NCBI GenBank assembly: GCA_037444075.1 | Contig: JBBIND010000026.1 | Coordinates: 1 to 47,483, forward strand | Origin: JBBIND01 sp037444075 | Lineage (GTDB): Bacteria; Acidobacteriota; Terriglobia; Bryobacterales; Bryobacteraceae | Reading direction: 5' to 3' | DNA length: 47,483 nt | Shown here: in pieces, positions 39,529 to 47,450 of the stretch | Numbering within the stretch: the stretch's first letter is position 1 | How the letters are laid out: each line of letters starts with the position of its first letter | Position numbers and translations under genes: made by a program | Notes under the pieces: generated by a model | The model's input: the letters and a program-made list of their open reading frames with translations, nothing else | Told to the model about the DNA's origin: nothing | Databases searched by the model: none

Positions 39529-40338
39529 CTACTCATCGGCGCTTCGGATGATGGCTCGGCAAATACCTCTCTTGCTGGAACGCACGAATGCCGCCAGGTG
39601 CCGCGCGTGGTCTGTATCCACTTCGGCTTCAATTCTTTCCAGCGCTTCGGACTGCTTCAGCCCGGAGTTATAGAGCAGCGCGTAAGCGCGCTTCAAGGCG
39701 CTGACTTCAGCCGCGGTGAAACCTGCCCGCCGCAACCCCACCAGGTTCAGACCCATGGGGCGGATATTGAAGCCGGCGTAAAGAAAGTAGGGCGGCGCGT
39801 CGCTGTTCACGCGGCTGTTTCCCCCGACCATGGCCAGGCGTCCCACCCTGGAAAACTGGTGGATCACGACGCCTCCGGAAACAAACGCCTGATCTTGAAT
39901 CTCCACGTAACCCGCCACCAGCGCGCAACTGCAGATCACTATGCGGCTTCCGATGCGGCAATCGTGCGCGATGTGGCCCGAAGTCATGATGTAGTTGTCG
40001 TCACCGATCACCGTTTCCGATTCCGGTTGTGTGCCCCGGCTGATGGTGTAGTGTTCACGGATCTTGTTGCCGCTGCCAATGCGCAAATAGCTGCGCTCGC
40101 CGCTGAAGGCTTTGTCGAGCGGATCCGTGCCCAACACCGTGCCCGCGGAAATTTCGTTGCGATCGCCCATCGTCGTCCAGCGCTTGATATAAACGTAAGG
40201 CTCCAGGCGGCAAAAGGCTCCCACCTTGGTGTCGCTTTCGATGACGCAATACTCGCCGATGATGGTCTGCGGTCCAATGACTGCGCCGGGGTCCACGCGC
40301 GCCGTTGGAGCGACCTGTGCGGAAGGATCAATGGGCAT
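39529..40338 (-). CDS. lpxA: acyl-ACP--UDP-N-acetylglucosamine O-acyltransferase
   Basis: A 269-aa left-handed beta-helix protein. Hexapeptide repeats run from A-Q-V-A-P-T-A-R-V-D-P through the I-G-x-x-x-x-I turns. The catalytic His125 lies in G-H-I-A-H-D-C-R-I-G, the same number as in E. coli LpxA, and the C-terminal helical part includes M-G-L-N-L-V-G-L-R-R-A-G-F. It adds the first acyl chain of lipid A in the cytoplasm. The start ATG 40338 is set by the N-terminal P-I-D-P-S-A-Q-V family sequence, and the 61 upstream in-frame codons overlap the divergent lpxD. The TATCAT -10 lies 8 nt before, so the mRNA is probably leaderless. Confidence 0.96.
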   Translation of the reverse strand: MPIDPSAQVAPTARVDPGAVIGPQTIIGEYCVIESDTKVGAFCRLEPYVYIKRWTTMGDRNEISAGTVLGTDPLDKAFSGERSYLRIGSGNKIREHYTISRGTQPESETVIGDDNYIMTSGHIAHDCRIGSRIVICSCALVAGYVEIQDQAFVSGGVVIHQFSRVGRLAMVGGNSRVNSDAPPYFLYAGFNIRPMGLNLVGLRRAGFTAAEVSALKRAYALLYNSGLKQSEALERIEAEVDTDHARHLAAFVRSSKRGICRAIIRSADE

Positions 40339-40341
40339 AAC

Positions 40342-40356
40342 CTTGTATGATACAAG
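40342..40356. promoter_or_regulatory. palindromic bidirectional -10 between lpxA and lpxD
   Basis: CTTGTAT-G-ATACAAG is a perfect 7+1+7 inverted repeat. It reads TATGAT on the plus strand (40346-40351) and TATCAT on the minus strand (40352-40347). Start codons lie 24 nt away on the plus side (GTG 40375, with GAGG) and 9 nt away on the minus side (ATG 40338). Both strands could start transcription from the same duplex. Confidence 0.6.
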
Positions 40357-40374
40357 CAGCAAGAGGAACTGCCT

Positions 40375-41400
40375 GTGCGCGTAAGAGACTTGGCCGAATA
40401 CCTTGGCGCCACCTACGAAGGCGACGGAGAGAAGGAGATTACCGCAGTCGCGCCGCTGAACGCCGCAGGCAGCGCCGAAGTGTCTTTCGCACAGGGGCGT
40501 AAAGGCCTCGAGCAGGCCCAAGCTTCCTCTGCCGGCTGTCTGGTCGTATCAGAGGAATTCGTGAATTCAGGTGGAAGGACGGTCATCCGCGTTTCGGACC
40601 CGAGGGCCGCGTTCGCCCGGCTCGTGGGGTTCTTTCACCCGGCGCCTTCGGTTGAGCCCGGGATTCACGCGACCGCCGTCGTGGCGGACGACGCCGTGGT
40701 GGATCCCGGCGCTGCCGTAGGTCCGCGCGCCGTCATTGCCGGGGAAGCCAGAATTGGAAAAGGCACGCGGATTGGCGCGGGCTGTTTCATCGGCCGGCGC
40801 GTTGTGATCGGTGAGAATTGCGTGCTTCACAGCAACGTCACCATCTATGACGACGTGGACATCGGCAACCGTGTGATCCTGCATTCGGGCGCTGTCATCG
40901 GGGCGGACGGTTTCGGTTTTGTCCTTTCCGGAGACCAATATCAGAAGTTCCCTCAGGTGGGCCGTGTCGTCATCGGGGATGACGTCGAGATCGGCGCGAA
41001 TTCCTGCGTGGACCGCGCGGCGCTCGGCGTGACCTGGATTGGCGAGGGCACGAAACTGGACAACCTGGTTCACGTGGCCCACAACTGCCGGATTGGCCGC
41101 CACGTCGTTGTCGCGGCGCAGACTGGTTTCTCCGGCGGCGTCGTGGTGGAAGATTACGCCGTGATTGGCGGACAGGTGGGCATCGGCGACAAAGCGCGCA
41201 TAGAATCGCGCGCGGTTCTTGGCTCCGGTTGTGGCGTGCTGACCTCCAAGATCGTGCGCTCCGGGCAAGTGGTTTGGGGCACGCCGGCGCGTCCTCTCAG
41301 GGAACACCTCGAACAGTTGGCCAACCTCGCGCGCCTGCCGGAACTGCGCAGACAAATCGGTGAACTGAAGCGCCGCGTGGAAGAAGCCAGGAACACCTGA
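40375..41400 (+). CDS. lpxD: UDP-3-O-(3-hydroxymyristoyl)glucosamine N-acyltransferase
   Basis: A 341-aa beta-helix acyltransferase. An N-terminal uridine-binding domain (residues 1-95) precedes hexapeptide repeats. The D-N-L-V-H-V-A-H-N-C-R-I-G segment (about 229-241) carries the catalytic His of LpxD (His236), and A-D-G-F-G-F and G-V-T-W-I-G-E-G-T-K-L are family marks. It adds the second acyl chain in lipid A synthesis. Start GTG 40375 has GAGG 8 nt upstream. Unlike the common lpxD-fabZ-lpxA order, it is divergent from lpxA and no fabZ lies between. Confidence 0.96.
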   Translation: MRVRDLAEYLGATYEGDGEKEITAVAPLNAAGSAEVSFAQGRKGLEQAQASSAGCLVVSEEFVNSGGRTVIRVSDPRAAFARLVGFFHPAPSVEPGIHATAVVADDAVVDPGAAVGPRAVIAGEARIGKGTRIGAGCFIGRRVVIGENCVLHSNVTIYDDVDIGNRVILHSGAVIGADGFGFVLSGDQYQKFPQVGRVVIGDDVEIGANSCVDRAALGVTWIGEGTKLDNLVHVAHNCRIGRHVVVAAQTGFSGGVVVEDYAVIGGQVGIGDKARIESRAVLGSGCGVLTSKIVRSGQVVWGTPARPLREHLEQLANLARLPELRRQIGELKRRVEEARNT

Positions 41401-41405
41401 CCGCC

Positions 41406-42002
41406 ATGGTGGTGGTCGTCGGCGGACAAAGCAAGAACATCGGCAAGACGGCACTGGTGTGTGCGCTCATCCGGGCCGTTCCAGAGGCTTCCTGGTGCGC
41501 GGTCAAAATCACAGGGCACTCGCACGGTGAGCCGGAGCAGGCAGTTGGCGCTTCAGGTCACGCCTACACACTCGAAGCCGCGTACTCGCCTTCCGCAACG
41601 GACTCGGGACGGTTCCTCGAGGCGGGCGCGGCAGCCTCTTATTGGCTCAGGCACGTGCCCGGGCGATTGCCGGACGCCATGCCCGCCGTCAGGCAGTTGA
41701 TCAGTCAACACCAGAACACGATTGTCGAATCCAACAGTCTTGTCGCCTATCTCGAACCCGATTTGTACTTACTCTTGCTGGATCCTCAAACGGCTGACTG
41801 GAAGGCTTCCGCCATCGAACACTGGAATCAGGTGTCGTTGTTTGTAGTTGTTGACCGCGGTCCGGCGGAAGAAACCGAAAGGAAACGGCTGCTCGCCAAG
41901 CTGCCGCCACACAAGCCGTTCATCCTGCTCAAGCCGCCCCTCAGCGCAGTTTCCGAGGTGGCTGTACTGATGAGGGATTGTCTGGCAGCCAGACGTCAGT
42001 AG
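41406..42002 (+). CDS. P-loop NTPase of MobB-like type, unknown function
   Basis: A 198-aa protein starting V-V-V-V-G-G-Q-S-K-N-I-G-K-T-A-L, a Walker A loop of the kind in MobB and related SIMIBI NTPases. A V-K-I-T-G-H strand and helix follow, and I-V-E-S-N-S is a likely Walker-B-side strand. MobB normally aids molybdopterin guanine dinucleotide attachment, but no molybdenum cofactor genes are near and the C-terminal half is unlike MobB, so the function is open. It starts 5 nt after lpxD and is probably co-transcribed. The stop overlaps the convergent kinase gene by 7 nt. Confidence 0.75.
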   Translation: MVVVVGGQSKNIGKTALVCALIRAVPEASWCAVKITGHSHGEPEQAVGASGHAYTLEAAYSPSATDSGRFLEAGAAASYWLRHVPGRLPDAMPAVRQLISQHQNTIVESNSLVAYLEPDLYLLLLDPQTADWKASAIEHWNQVSLFVVVDRGPAEETERKRLLAKLPPHKPFILLKPPLSAVSEVAVLMRDCLAARRQ

Positions 42003-42706
42003 GCGGACGGCAAAGCCACGCTCACGCTAAGTCCCAGGACGGGATCGAGGAAGGCTTTCAGCGTCCCTCCGTGCGCTTCGGCAATCCGCTGCGCATTGGC
42101 CAGGAAAGCGGGCGAGCCGGACGTGGGTTGGGGAGCACCGGAAGCTTCCAGCGTGCGGTCCAGTTCCTCCTCGTCTATGTTGCAGGTGTCTGTGTTCACT
42201 TCGACCACCGCCTCGTGCGGCGGGGCTTCCGTGCGCACTGTCAGTCTTGCAGCCGGACCACCGAGCTCCCGAATGCAACTCAGCAGGGCCTTCACCAGGG
42301 AGCCAGCCTGCTCCCGGTCCACGATCACTTCGGTGGGCTGATCGCACAATTCCAGATGGACGGGCACCGGAACCGCGCGGCCCCATTCGGCCACGGCTTC
42401 CGAGACGACCTCGTCCAGATCGACTCTTTCTCTCGGTGCGAACGGTCCCTCCACGGATCGCAGTGCTTCGGACACTATCCAACTCGCCTGCCGCACCAGC
42501 CTTTGAATTCTCTCCGCCTGTACTCTGGCCTTCGCCTCGTGTTCCGGAAGCGACATCTCCAGGTAGTAGGCGAGCATCTCGATCGTGCTGAGTGGCTGTC
42601 TCAGTTCATGCGCCAGATTCCGCACGACGGCGGCTCCTTCGCAGGAGGCAACCTCCTCACTGCTGGTTTGGGTGCGCTTCAGCCACGCCGCGGTTGCTTC
42701 GGGCAT
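41996..42706 (-). CDS. cytosolic histidine kinase-like protein with degenerate ATP-binding domain
   Basis: A 236-aa protein from ATG 42706. A dimerisation/phosphoacceptor domain is clear (L-A-H-E-L-R-Q-P-L-S-T-I-E, phosphorylatable His33), and a GHKL-like domain follows. In it the N-box, normally N-L-L-x-N-A, reads A-L-L-S-C-I. The G1 box, normally D-x-G-x-G-I, reads T-D-T-C-N-I. The G2 region lacks the G-L-G-L pattern, and only the final A-H-G-G-T-L is kept. ATP binding is therefore doubtful. There is no sensor domain, membrane segment or adjacent response regulator. It may be a pseudokinase that exchanges phosphate with, or dimerises with, another kinase. Confidence 0.75.
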   Translation of the reverse strand: MPEATAAWLKRTQTSSEEVASCEGAAVVRNLAHELRQPLSTIEMLAYYLEMSLPEHEAKARVQAERIQRLVRQASWIVSEALRSVEGPFAPRERVDLDEVVSEAVAEWGRAVPVPVHLELCDQPTEVIVDREQAGSLVKALLSCIRELGGPAARLTVRTEAPPHEAVVEVNTDTCNIDEEELDRTLEASGAPQPTSGSPAFLANAQRIAEAHGGTLKAFLDPVLGLSVSVALPSAY

Positions 42707-42853
42707 GGGACGCTGTCGGACGGAAGCATTATACCTCAGAGTTCGAACGTGCAAGTGCCGCAACCGGTCGCCGCTGCCGCCGTCACGCCCGGGCCGCGGA
42801 CGCGGTCTCGACAACCACCTCAGCCGCCAGCCCGCTTGCCAGCCTGTACCGGA

Positions 42854-42859
42854 TACAAT
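42854..42859 (+). promoter_or_regulatory. TACAAT -10 directly before the phosphodiesterase start
   Basis: CGGATACAATGGC (42850-42862) contains TACAAT ending 7 nt before ATG 42867. The same 13-mer occurs at 17767. There is no Shine-Dalgarno between, which suggests a leaderless start. Confidence 0.45.
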
Positions 42860-42866
42860 GGCTGGC

Positions 42867-43769
42867 ATGGCGCGCATGTCAATCGTTGCACTCGCGATGT
42901 TCGCTTCTCTGGCCGGGCTCTCTCCCGCCGCAGCTGCCTCCAACCCCGTGAAGCACGTTCTGGTGGTGGGCTTCGACGGGCTCAGCCCGGAGGGTATCCG
43001 CATTGCGCGCACGCCTCACCTGGACGAACTGATGAAGACGGGAGCCTATACTCTCCGCGCCCGTGGCGTCATGCCGACTTCGAGCAGCCCCAATTGGGCG
43101 TCCATGATCATGGGCGCCGGACCCGAACAGCACGGCGTTACATCAAACGATTGGCGGTCTGACAAGTTTCAAATCGCGCCCGTGGCGGTGGGCCCCGGCG
43201 GCATATTCCCCACTGTGTTCAGTGTCCTTCGCCAGCAGGAGCCATCGGCGCATATCGCGGTCTTCCACGATTGGGAGGGTTTCAAGCATCTTGTCGAAAG
43301 AGGTGTGCCGGACGTCATGGAGCATCGCAAAGGTCATCAACAAACCGTGGCGCGCGCCGCTCCTTATTTGAAGTCGCACAAGCCGCGTCTGATGTTCGTG
43401 CATCTTGACCACATCGACCATGCGGGCCATGACCACGGGCACGGCAGCCCTCAATATGTAGCCTCCGTCGAGGAAGGGGACCGCCTGCTGGGTGTGTTGC
43501 TGACAGCGCTCAACGAGGCAGACATGCGGAACAGCACGCTGGTCCTGGTAGGCTCAGACCATGGCATGGTGGGCACAAAGCACGGGCAGCCGACCACGGC
43601 TGAGATTGAAATCCCATGGATCGTACAGGGTCCCGGCGTCGCCCGCGGGCGCGAAATCAAGACGCCCGTGAACATCTATGACACGGCGGCCACCATTGCG
43701 CACTTCCTGGCGCTGAAACCGCCCGCAGCCTGGATAGGCCGATTCGTGTCCGAGGCGGTCGAAGATTAG
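42867..43769 (+). CDS. secreted alkaline-phosphatase-superfamily phosphodiesterase
   Basis: A 300-aa protein. The N-terminus from ATG 42867 (M-A-R-M-S-I-V-A-L-A-M-F) is a signal peptide ending near A-A-A-S. The body matches type I phosphodiesterase/nucleotide pyrophosphatase proteins: V-V-G-F-D-G-L (metal Asp), P-T-S-S-S-P-N-W-A-S-M (the nucleophile is a Thr or Ser in this run), H-L-D-H-I-D-H-A-G-H and G-S-D-H-G-M-V-G (metal Asp and His residues). A possible substrate is a nucleotide or lipid phosphodiester outside the cytoplasm. A longer frame from 42585 exists, but its extra part looks non-coding. Confidence 0.88.
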   Translation: MARMSIVALAMFASLAGLSPAAAASNPVKHVLVVGFDGLSPEGIRIARTPHLDELMKTGAYTLRARGVMPTSSSPNWASMIMGAGPEQHGVTSNDWRSDKFQIAPVAVGPGGIFPTVFSVLRQQEPSAHIAVFHDWEGFKHLVERGVPDVMEHRKGHQQTVARAAPYLKSHKPRLMFVHLDHIDHAGHDHGHGSPQYVASVEEGDRLLGVLLTALNEADMRNSTLVLVGSDHGMVGTKHGQPTTAEIEIPWIVQGPGVARGREIKTPVNIYDTAATIAHFLALKPPAAWIGRFVSEAVED

Positions 43770-43836
43770 CGCGTGGCGCGGTTCCCGGTACCACAGCCGC
43801 GGCAGCCGCGTGTCGACAGCCTGGCGACAGCCCGCC

Positions 43837-43865
43837 TTGACACGGCAGCTTGCGTGTTATATACC
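43837..43865 (+). promoter_or_regulatory. candidate sigma-70 promoter of the second TonB receptor
   Basis: A perfect TTGACA (43837-43842) is followed after 17 nt by TATACC (43860-43865), and TATATA overlaps at 15 nt. Transcription from here would run through the repeat element at 43901-44034 before the GTG. Confidence 0.55.
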
Positions 43866-43900
43866 TTTCCGGAGTGGGAGCCCTGCATAGAACCCCCGCC

Positions 43901-44034
43901 TTAGCCGCTGCTGAAAAAGCCTTCCGGTTGTTCCGGGGCGCGCCAGGCTGAAGCCTATGCCACACGGCAAACCGAAGACTGGCGTGCCCACGTGGGGCGA
44001 GCTTCAGCTTGCCCGACGGCTTCTTCAGCAGACC
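43901..44034. repeat. MITE-like inverted-repeat element, copy A
   Basis: CTGCTGAAAAAGCC (43908-43921) is matched by GGCTTCTTCAGCAG (44018-44031), a 14-bp inverted repeat with one mismatch. Inner repeats CTGAAGC and GCTTCAGC pair too, so the RNA could form a long hairpin. It has no coding capacity. It lies in the 5' leader of the second TonB receptor and is related to copy B at 24227-24355. Confidence 0.65.
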
Positions 44035-44060
44035 ATTGGACAGAAGATTAGGAGGTTATC

Positions 44061-47000
44061 GTGAAACGTATTTTCAGGATAAGTGCGTTCTTTTGCTGCC
44101 TGACGCTTCTGGCAGTCCACGCGTATGCGCAGTTTGACACCGCCACCGTGCTTGGCACGGTGCGCGACCCGTCAGGATTGGCCGTTGTGGCAAGCAAGGT
44201 CACCTTGACCGATACGGGTACCGGTGTTCGGCGAACAACGGCGACGGATGCCACCGGTGGTTATCAGTTTCTTACCGTGAAAGCGGGCGGTTATCGCGTC
44301 AGTGCCGAGGCAGACGGTTTCAAGACCGCCTCGACTGAAACCTTTGCGGTGACCGTGAACGCCCGGCAGAGAGTAGACCTTCAACTCGAGATCGGCGCCG
44401 TGACCGAGAGCGTGACAATTGGGGCAACGGTGGCGTTGCTCGAAACCGAATCGAGCTCGCGCGGCACCGTGGTCAGCACAACGCAAGTGGTCAACCTGCC
44501 CTTGAACGGGCGTGCTTACGCAGACCTGGCGCTGCTCGCACCAGGCGTGCGCCGCTCAGCCATCTCCACTTCCCGCGATGCTTCCTTCAACGTCAACGGC
44601 ATGCGCAGTTCGCAGAACAACTTCATCGTGGACGGGGTGGACAACAACGCGTACGGCACCTCCAACCAAGGCTTCTCGAACCAGGTGGTGCAGATCACGC
44701 CGGACGCGATGCAGGAATTCCGGCTGGAGACGAACAACTTCAGCGCCGAATTCGGACGCGCCGGGGGAGCCGTCATCAATGCCAGCATCCGCAGCGGCAC
44801 CAACGAGTTTCACGGCTCGGTGTGGGAATACCTGCGCAACACGTCGTTGAACGCCGTTGGCTTTTTCAAGCCGGTACAGAACCTCAAGCCCACGCTGATC
44901 CAGAACCAATTCGGCGGCGCCTTGGGCGGGCCCATCCGCAGGGAGAAGATGTTCTTCTTCGGCAACTACGAAGGCTATCGGCGGGTCTCCCGCAGGGTGA
45001 TGTTCGCCACCCTGCCGACGCTGGACATGCGCCGCGGCATCCTCGGATCCCCGGTGATGAACCCCTACACGGGGGAGCGCTTCAATGACGGCGTGGTTCC
45101 ATCGCGGGACATCACCCGGTTCGCGCGCGAGGTGCTGAATGACCTGCCAGCGCCTGTCCGTCCCGGCGTGGCCAACAACTTTCAATCCGAGCCGAGGCGC
45201 ACGGATACCACCGACAAGGCCGATATCCGCTACGACCATTACTTCAGCTCCAAGCTTACGGGCTTCGCCCGCTACAGCCACAGGTTAATGGAGAACTTCG
45301 AACCGCCGGCCATCCCGGGTCCCTCCGGCGGCGACAGCAACGGGGACGTGCGTGTGCTGAACTGGCAACTGGCTTACGGCATGACCTATACGCTCGGGCC
45401 AACCGCGTTGATCGAGTTCCGCATGGGTGTTTCGAAAACCGAGGGGGGCAAGTTCCCCATTTTCGTGGGCACGCAGACAATCGGCGAGCGGTTCGGCATT
45501 CCCAACATCCCCAAGGATCGCAGGTTCGCCGGCGGCGTCAGCCAGCAAAGCATCAACGGTTTCACAGCCCTTGGCGTGCAGCCGAGCAACCCGCAGTTCC
45601 AAGACCCGACTGTCGTCAACCCAAAGGTAAATTACTCGAAGATTGCCGGCCGCCACGGGCTGAAAGTGGGCTACGAGTACCAGGCCATCAACACGGCCAT
45701 CGATGATTTCAACCCGAAGTACGGGAGAAGCACATATGCTGGCCGGTTCAGCCGGATTCCCGGCTCGGCCACCAATGACGCGCAGTTCCTGGCCGACTTC
45801 CTCTACGGAGCCAGGTCCCGGTACGATCTCAGCACCGCCATCATCGTCGATTACCGGCAGCGGATGCACTTCCTGTACCTGCAGGACGATTTCAAGGTGA
45901 ACCGGAGGTTGACGCTGAATGCCGGCTTGCGCTACGAATTTGCGACGCCGCAATACGAAAGGGAGAACCGCCTGACGAACTATGACCCGGTGAAGGTACA
46001 GCTCGTGCAGGCGAAGAACGGGTCGATCTTCGATCGTGCGCTGGTCCATCCTGACCGCACCAACTTCGCGCCGCGCCTGGGGCTGGCTTTCACGGCCACG
46101 CCCAAAACCGTTATTCGAAGCGCCTACGGCATCAGCTACATCCACTTCAACCGGATGGGCGGCGAGAACATCCTGGCTTACAACCTGCCTTTCATCCTTA
46201 ACCCGATCGTGGACCAACTGGCCCCGACCGTGTCCGGCTCCGGCCAGCAGCTCTGCACGAGCCGGGCGCAGGACCCCTTCACGTGTTTCCTGCCGTTTGA
46301 GATGGGGCACCCGGACAACTTCCTTTCGATTTCGAACATCAGGCCTCTCGGCGTGCGCACCAACCAGATTCCGTTTGACCTTCCGACGGCATACACGCAG
46401 AGCTGGCACCTTACCATTCAGCGCGAACTCGGGAGCCAATTCGTGCTGGACGTCGCCTACGTCGGCAACCGCAGTGTGCACCTGCTGATTCTGGGTGACC
46501 TCAACCAGGCCAATCCCAACCTCCCCAATCAGAACCTGACCATCCAGGCGCGCCGCCCCATCCAGAGCTTCGGCTACATTCAGAGCGCCTTCAACGGCGG
46601 CTTCCTGAACTACCACGCATTCCAGGCCAAGCTCGAGCGCCGCTTCTCGGGCGGCTTCTACCTGCTTAACTCGTTCACGTGGTCCAAGGGTATCGACAAT
46701 GCGTCCGGCCACCTGGAGGTGCAGAACGGCGACAGCTCGCGCGTGAACATGCACGACCTCCGCGGCGAAAAGGGTCTCTCCGGGTATGACCAGCCGTTCA
46801 CGAATGTCATCACGCTCCTGTGGGACGTGCCCTTCGGGCGCAACCGGCGGTTCGGCTCGGGGCTGCATCCGGCCGCGGACTTCCTCCTCGGCGGCTGGCG
46901 CATGGCCGTCATCAATTTCGACAACAGTGGCACTCCGGTCAATCTCTCTTACAGCCCGGCCTCTCAATTCCAGGTAAGTTCCGCGCCGTCTTACCGGCCG

Positions 47001-47345
47001 AACATTTCGGGCAACCCGGTGATGCCTGACGGCCAGCGGAGGGCCGAGCGCTGGCTCAACCCCGACATGGTGTCCATCCCTACAGACCCGTCCAGGCCCT
47101 TCGGCAACGCGGGCCGGAACAACGTGCGCGGTCCGGCGCTCCACTACACCAACTTCGGTTTGCACAAGGAATTCCGGGTGAGCGAGTCCAAGCAGTTCGA
47201 ATTCCGCATGGAGGCGTTCAACCTGCTTAACAAGACCAACTTCGGGAGCCCGAACGCGAACCGCTCGAGTGGCGCCTTCGGAAGTATCACGAGCCTCGCG
47301 CAGCCGGCTCGGGAAATCCAATTCGCGTTGCGCTTTGCGTTCTGA
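44061..47345 (+). CDS. TonB-dependent receptor with carboxypeptidase-regulatory-like domain
   Basis: A 1094-aa outer-membrane protein. GTG 44061 is fixed by the perfect AGGAGG at 44050-44055. The signal peptide ends A-Y-A-Q. Residues about 28-110 are the carboxypeptidase-regulatory-like domain (V-L-G-T-V-R-D-P-S-G-L-A-V). The plug follows with V-N-L-P-L-N-G-R-A-Y and F-I-V-D-G-V-D-N-N, then the beta-barrel closing with I-Q-F-A-L-R-F-A-F, the aromatic end expected by the BAM machinery. It resembles the receptor at 1544 in layout but differs in much of the barrel, so another ligand is likely. Control may involve the long inverted repeat in its leader. Confidence 0.93.
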   Translation: MKRIFRISAFFCCLTLLAVHAYAQFDTATVLGTVRDPSGLAVVASKVTLTDTGTGVRRTTATDATGGYQFLTVKAGGYRVSAEADGFKTASTETFAVTVNARQRVDLQLEIGAVTESVTIGATVALLETESSSRGTVVSTTQVVNLPLNGRAYADLALLAPGVRRSAISTSRDASFNVNGMRSSQNNFIVDGVDNNAYGTSNQGFSNQVVQITPDAMQEFRLETNNFSAEFGRAGGAVINASIRSGTNEFHGSVWEYLRNTSLNAVGFFKPVQNLKPTLIQNQFGGALGGPIRREKMFFFGNYEGYRRVSRRVMFATLPTLDMRRGILGSPVMNPYTGERFNDGVVPSRDITRFAREVLNDLPAPVRPGVANNFQSEPRRTDTTDKADIRYDHYFSSKLTGFARYSHRLMENFEPPAIPGPSGGDSNGDVRVLNWQLAYGMTYTLGPTALIEFRMGVSKTEGGKFPIFVGTQTIGERFGIPNIPKDRRFAGGVSQQSINGFTALGVQPSNPQFQDPTVVNPKVNYSKIAGRHGLKVGYEYQAINTAIDDFNPKYGRSTYAGRFSRIPGSATNDAQFLADFLYGARSRYDLSTAIIVDYRQRMHFLYLQDDFKVNRRLTLNAGLRYEFATPQYERENRLTNYDPVKVQLVQAKNGSIFDRALVHPDRTNFAPRLGLAFTATPKTVIRSAYGISYIHFNRMGGENILAYNLPFILNPIVDQLAPTVSGSGQQLCTSRAQDPFTCFLPFEMGHPDNFLSISNIRPLGVRTNQIPFDLPTAYTQSWHLTIQRELGSQFVLDVAYVGNRSVHLLILGDLNQANPNLPNQNLTIQARRPIQSFGYIQSAFNGGFLNYHAFQAKLERRFSGGFYLLNSFTWSKGIDNASGHLEVQNGDSSRVNMHDLRGEKGLSGYDQPFTNVITLLWDVPFGRNRRFGSGLHPAADFLLGGWRMAVINFDNSGTPVNLSYSPASQFQVSSAPSYRPNISGNPVMPDGQRRAERWLNPDMVSIPTDPSRPFGNAGRNNVRGPALHYTNFGLHKEFRVSESKQFEFRMEAFNLLNKTNFGSPNANRSSGAFGSITSLAQPAREIQFALRFAF

Positions 47346-47399
47346 GGTTAGCCCGAGATTTCGCGCAGCTGCCTCAGTTCTTTCTATTAAGGAGTGCAT

Positions 47400-47450
47400 G
47401 ACAACCGGGGACTGACAACCGGGGACGACAACCGGGGAGACAACCGGGGA
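47400..47450 (+). repeat. tandem array of four GACAACCGGGGA units
   Basis: Four copies of the 12-mer GACAACCGGGGA start at 47400, 47414, 47427 and 47439, separated by CT, C and nothing. The array is followed by the GGACTGGACCCCT motif. The remaining 33 nt to the window edge hold no gene. The array may continue outside the window. Confidence 0.8.

Noticed and set aside
45285..47399. 704-codon open frame antisense to the second TonB receptor
   Set aside because: It mirrors the codon pattern of the real gene in GC-rich DNA. The translation is rich in Val, Arg, His and Glu, with no domain and no ribosome-binding site.
47400..47450. CRISPR array
   Set aside because: Units are 12 nt with 0-2 nt spacers. 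There are no unique spacers and no cas genes.
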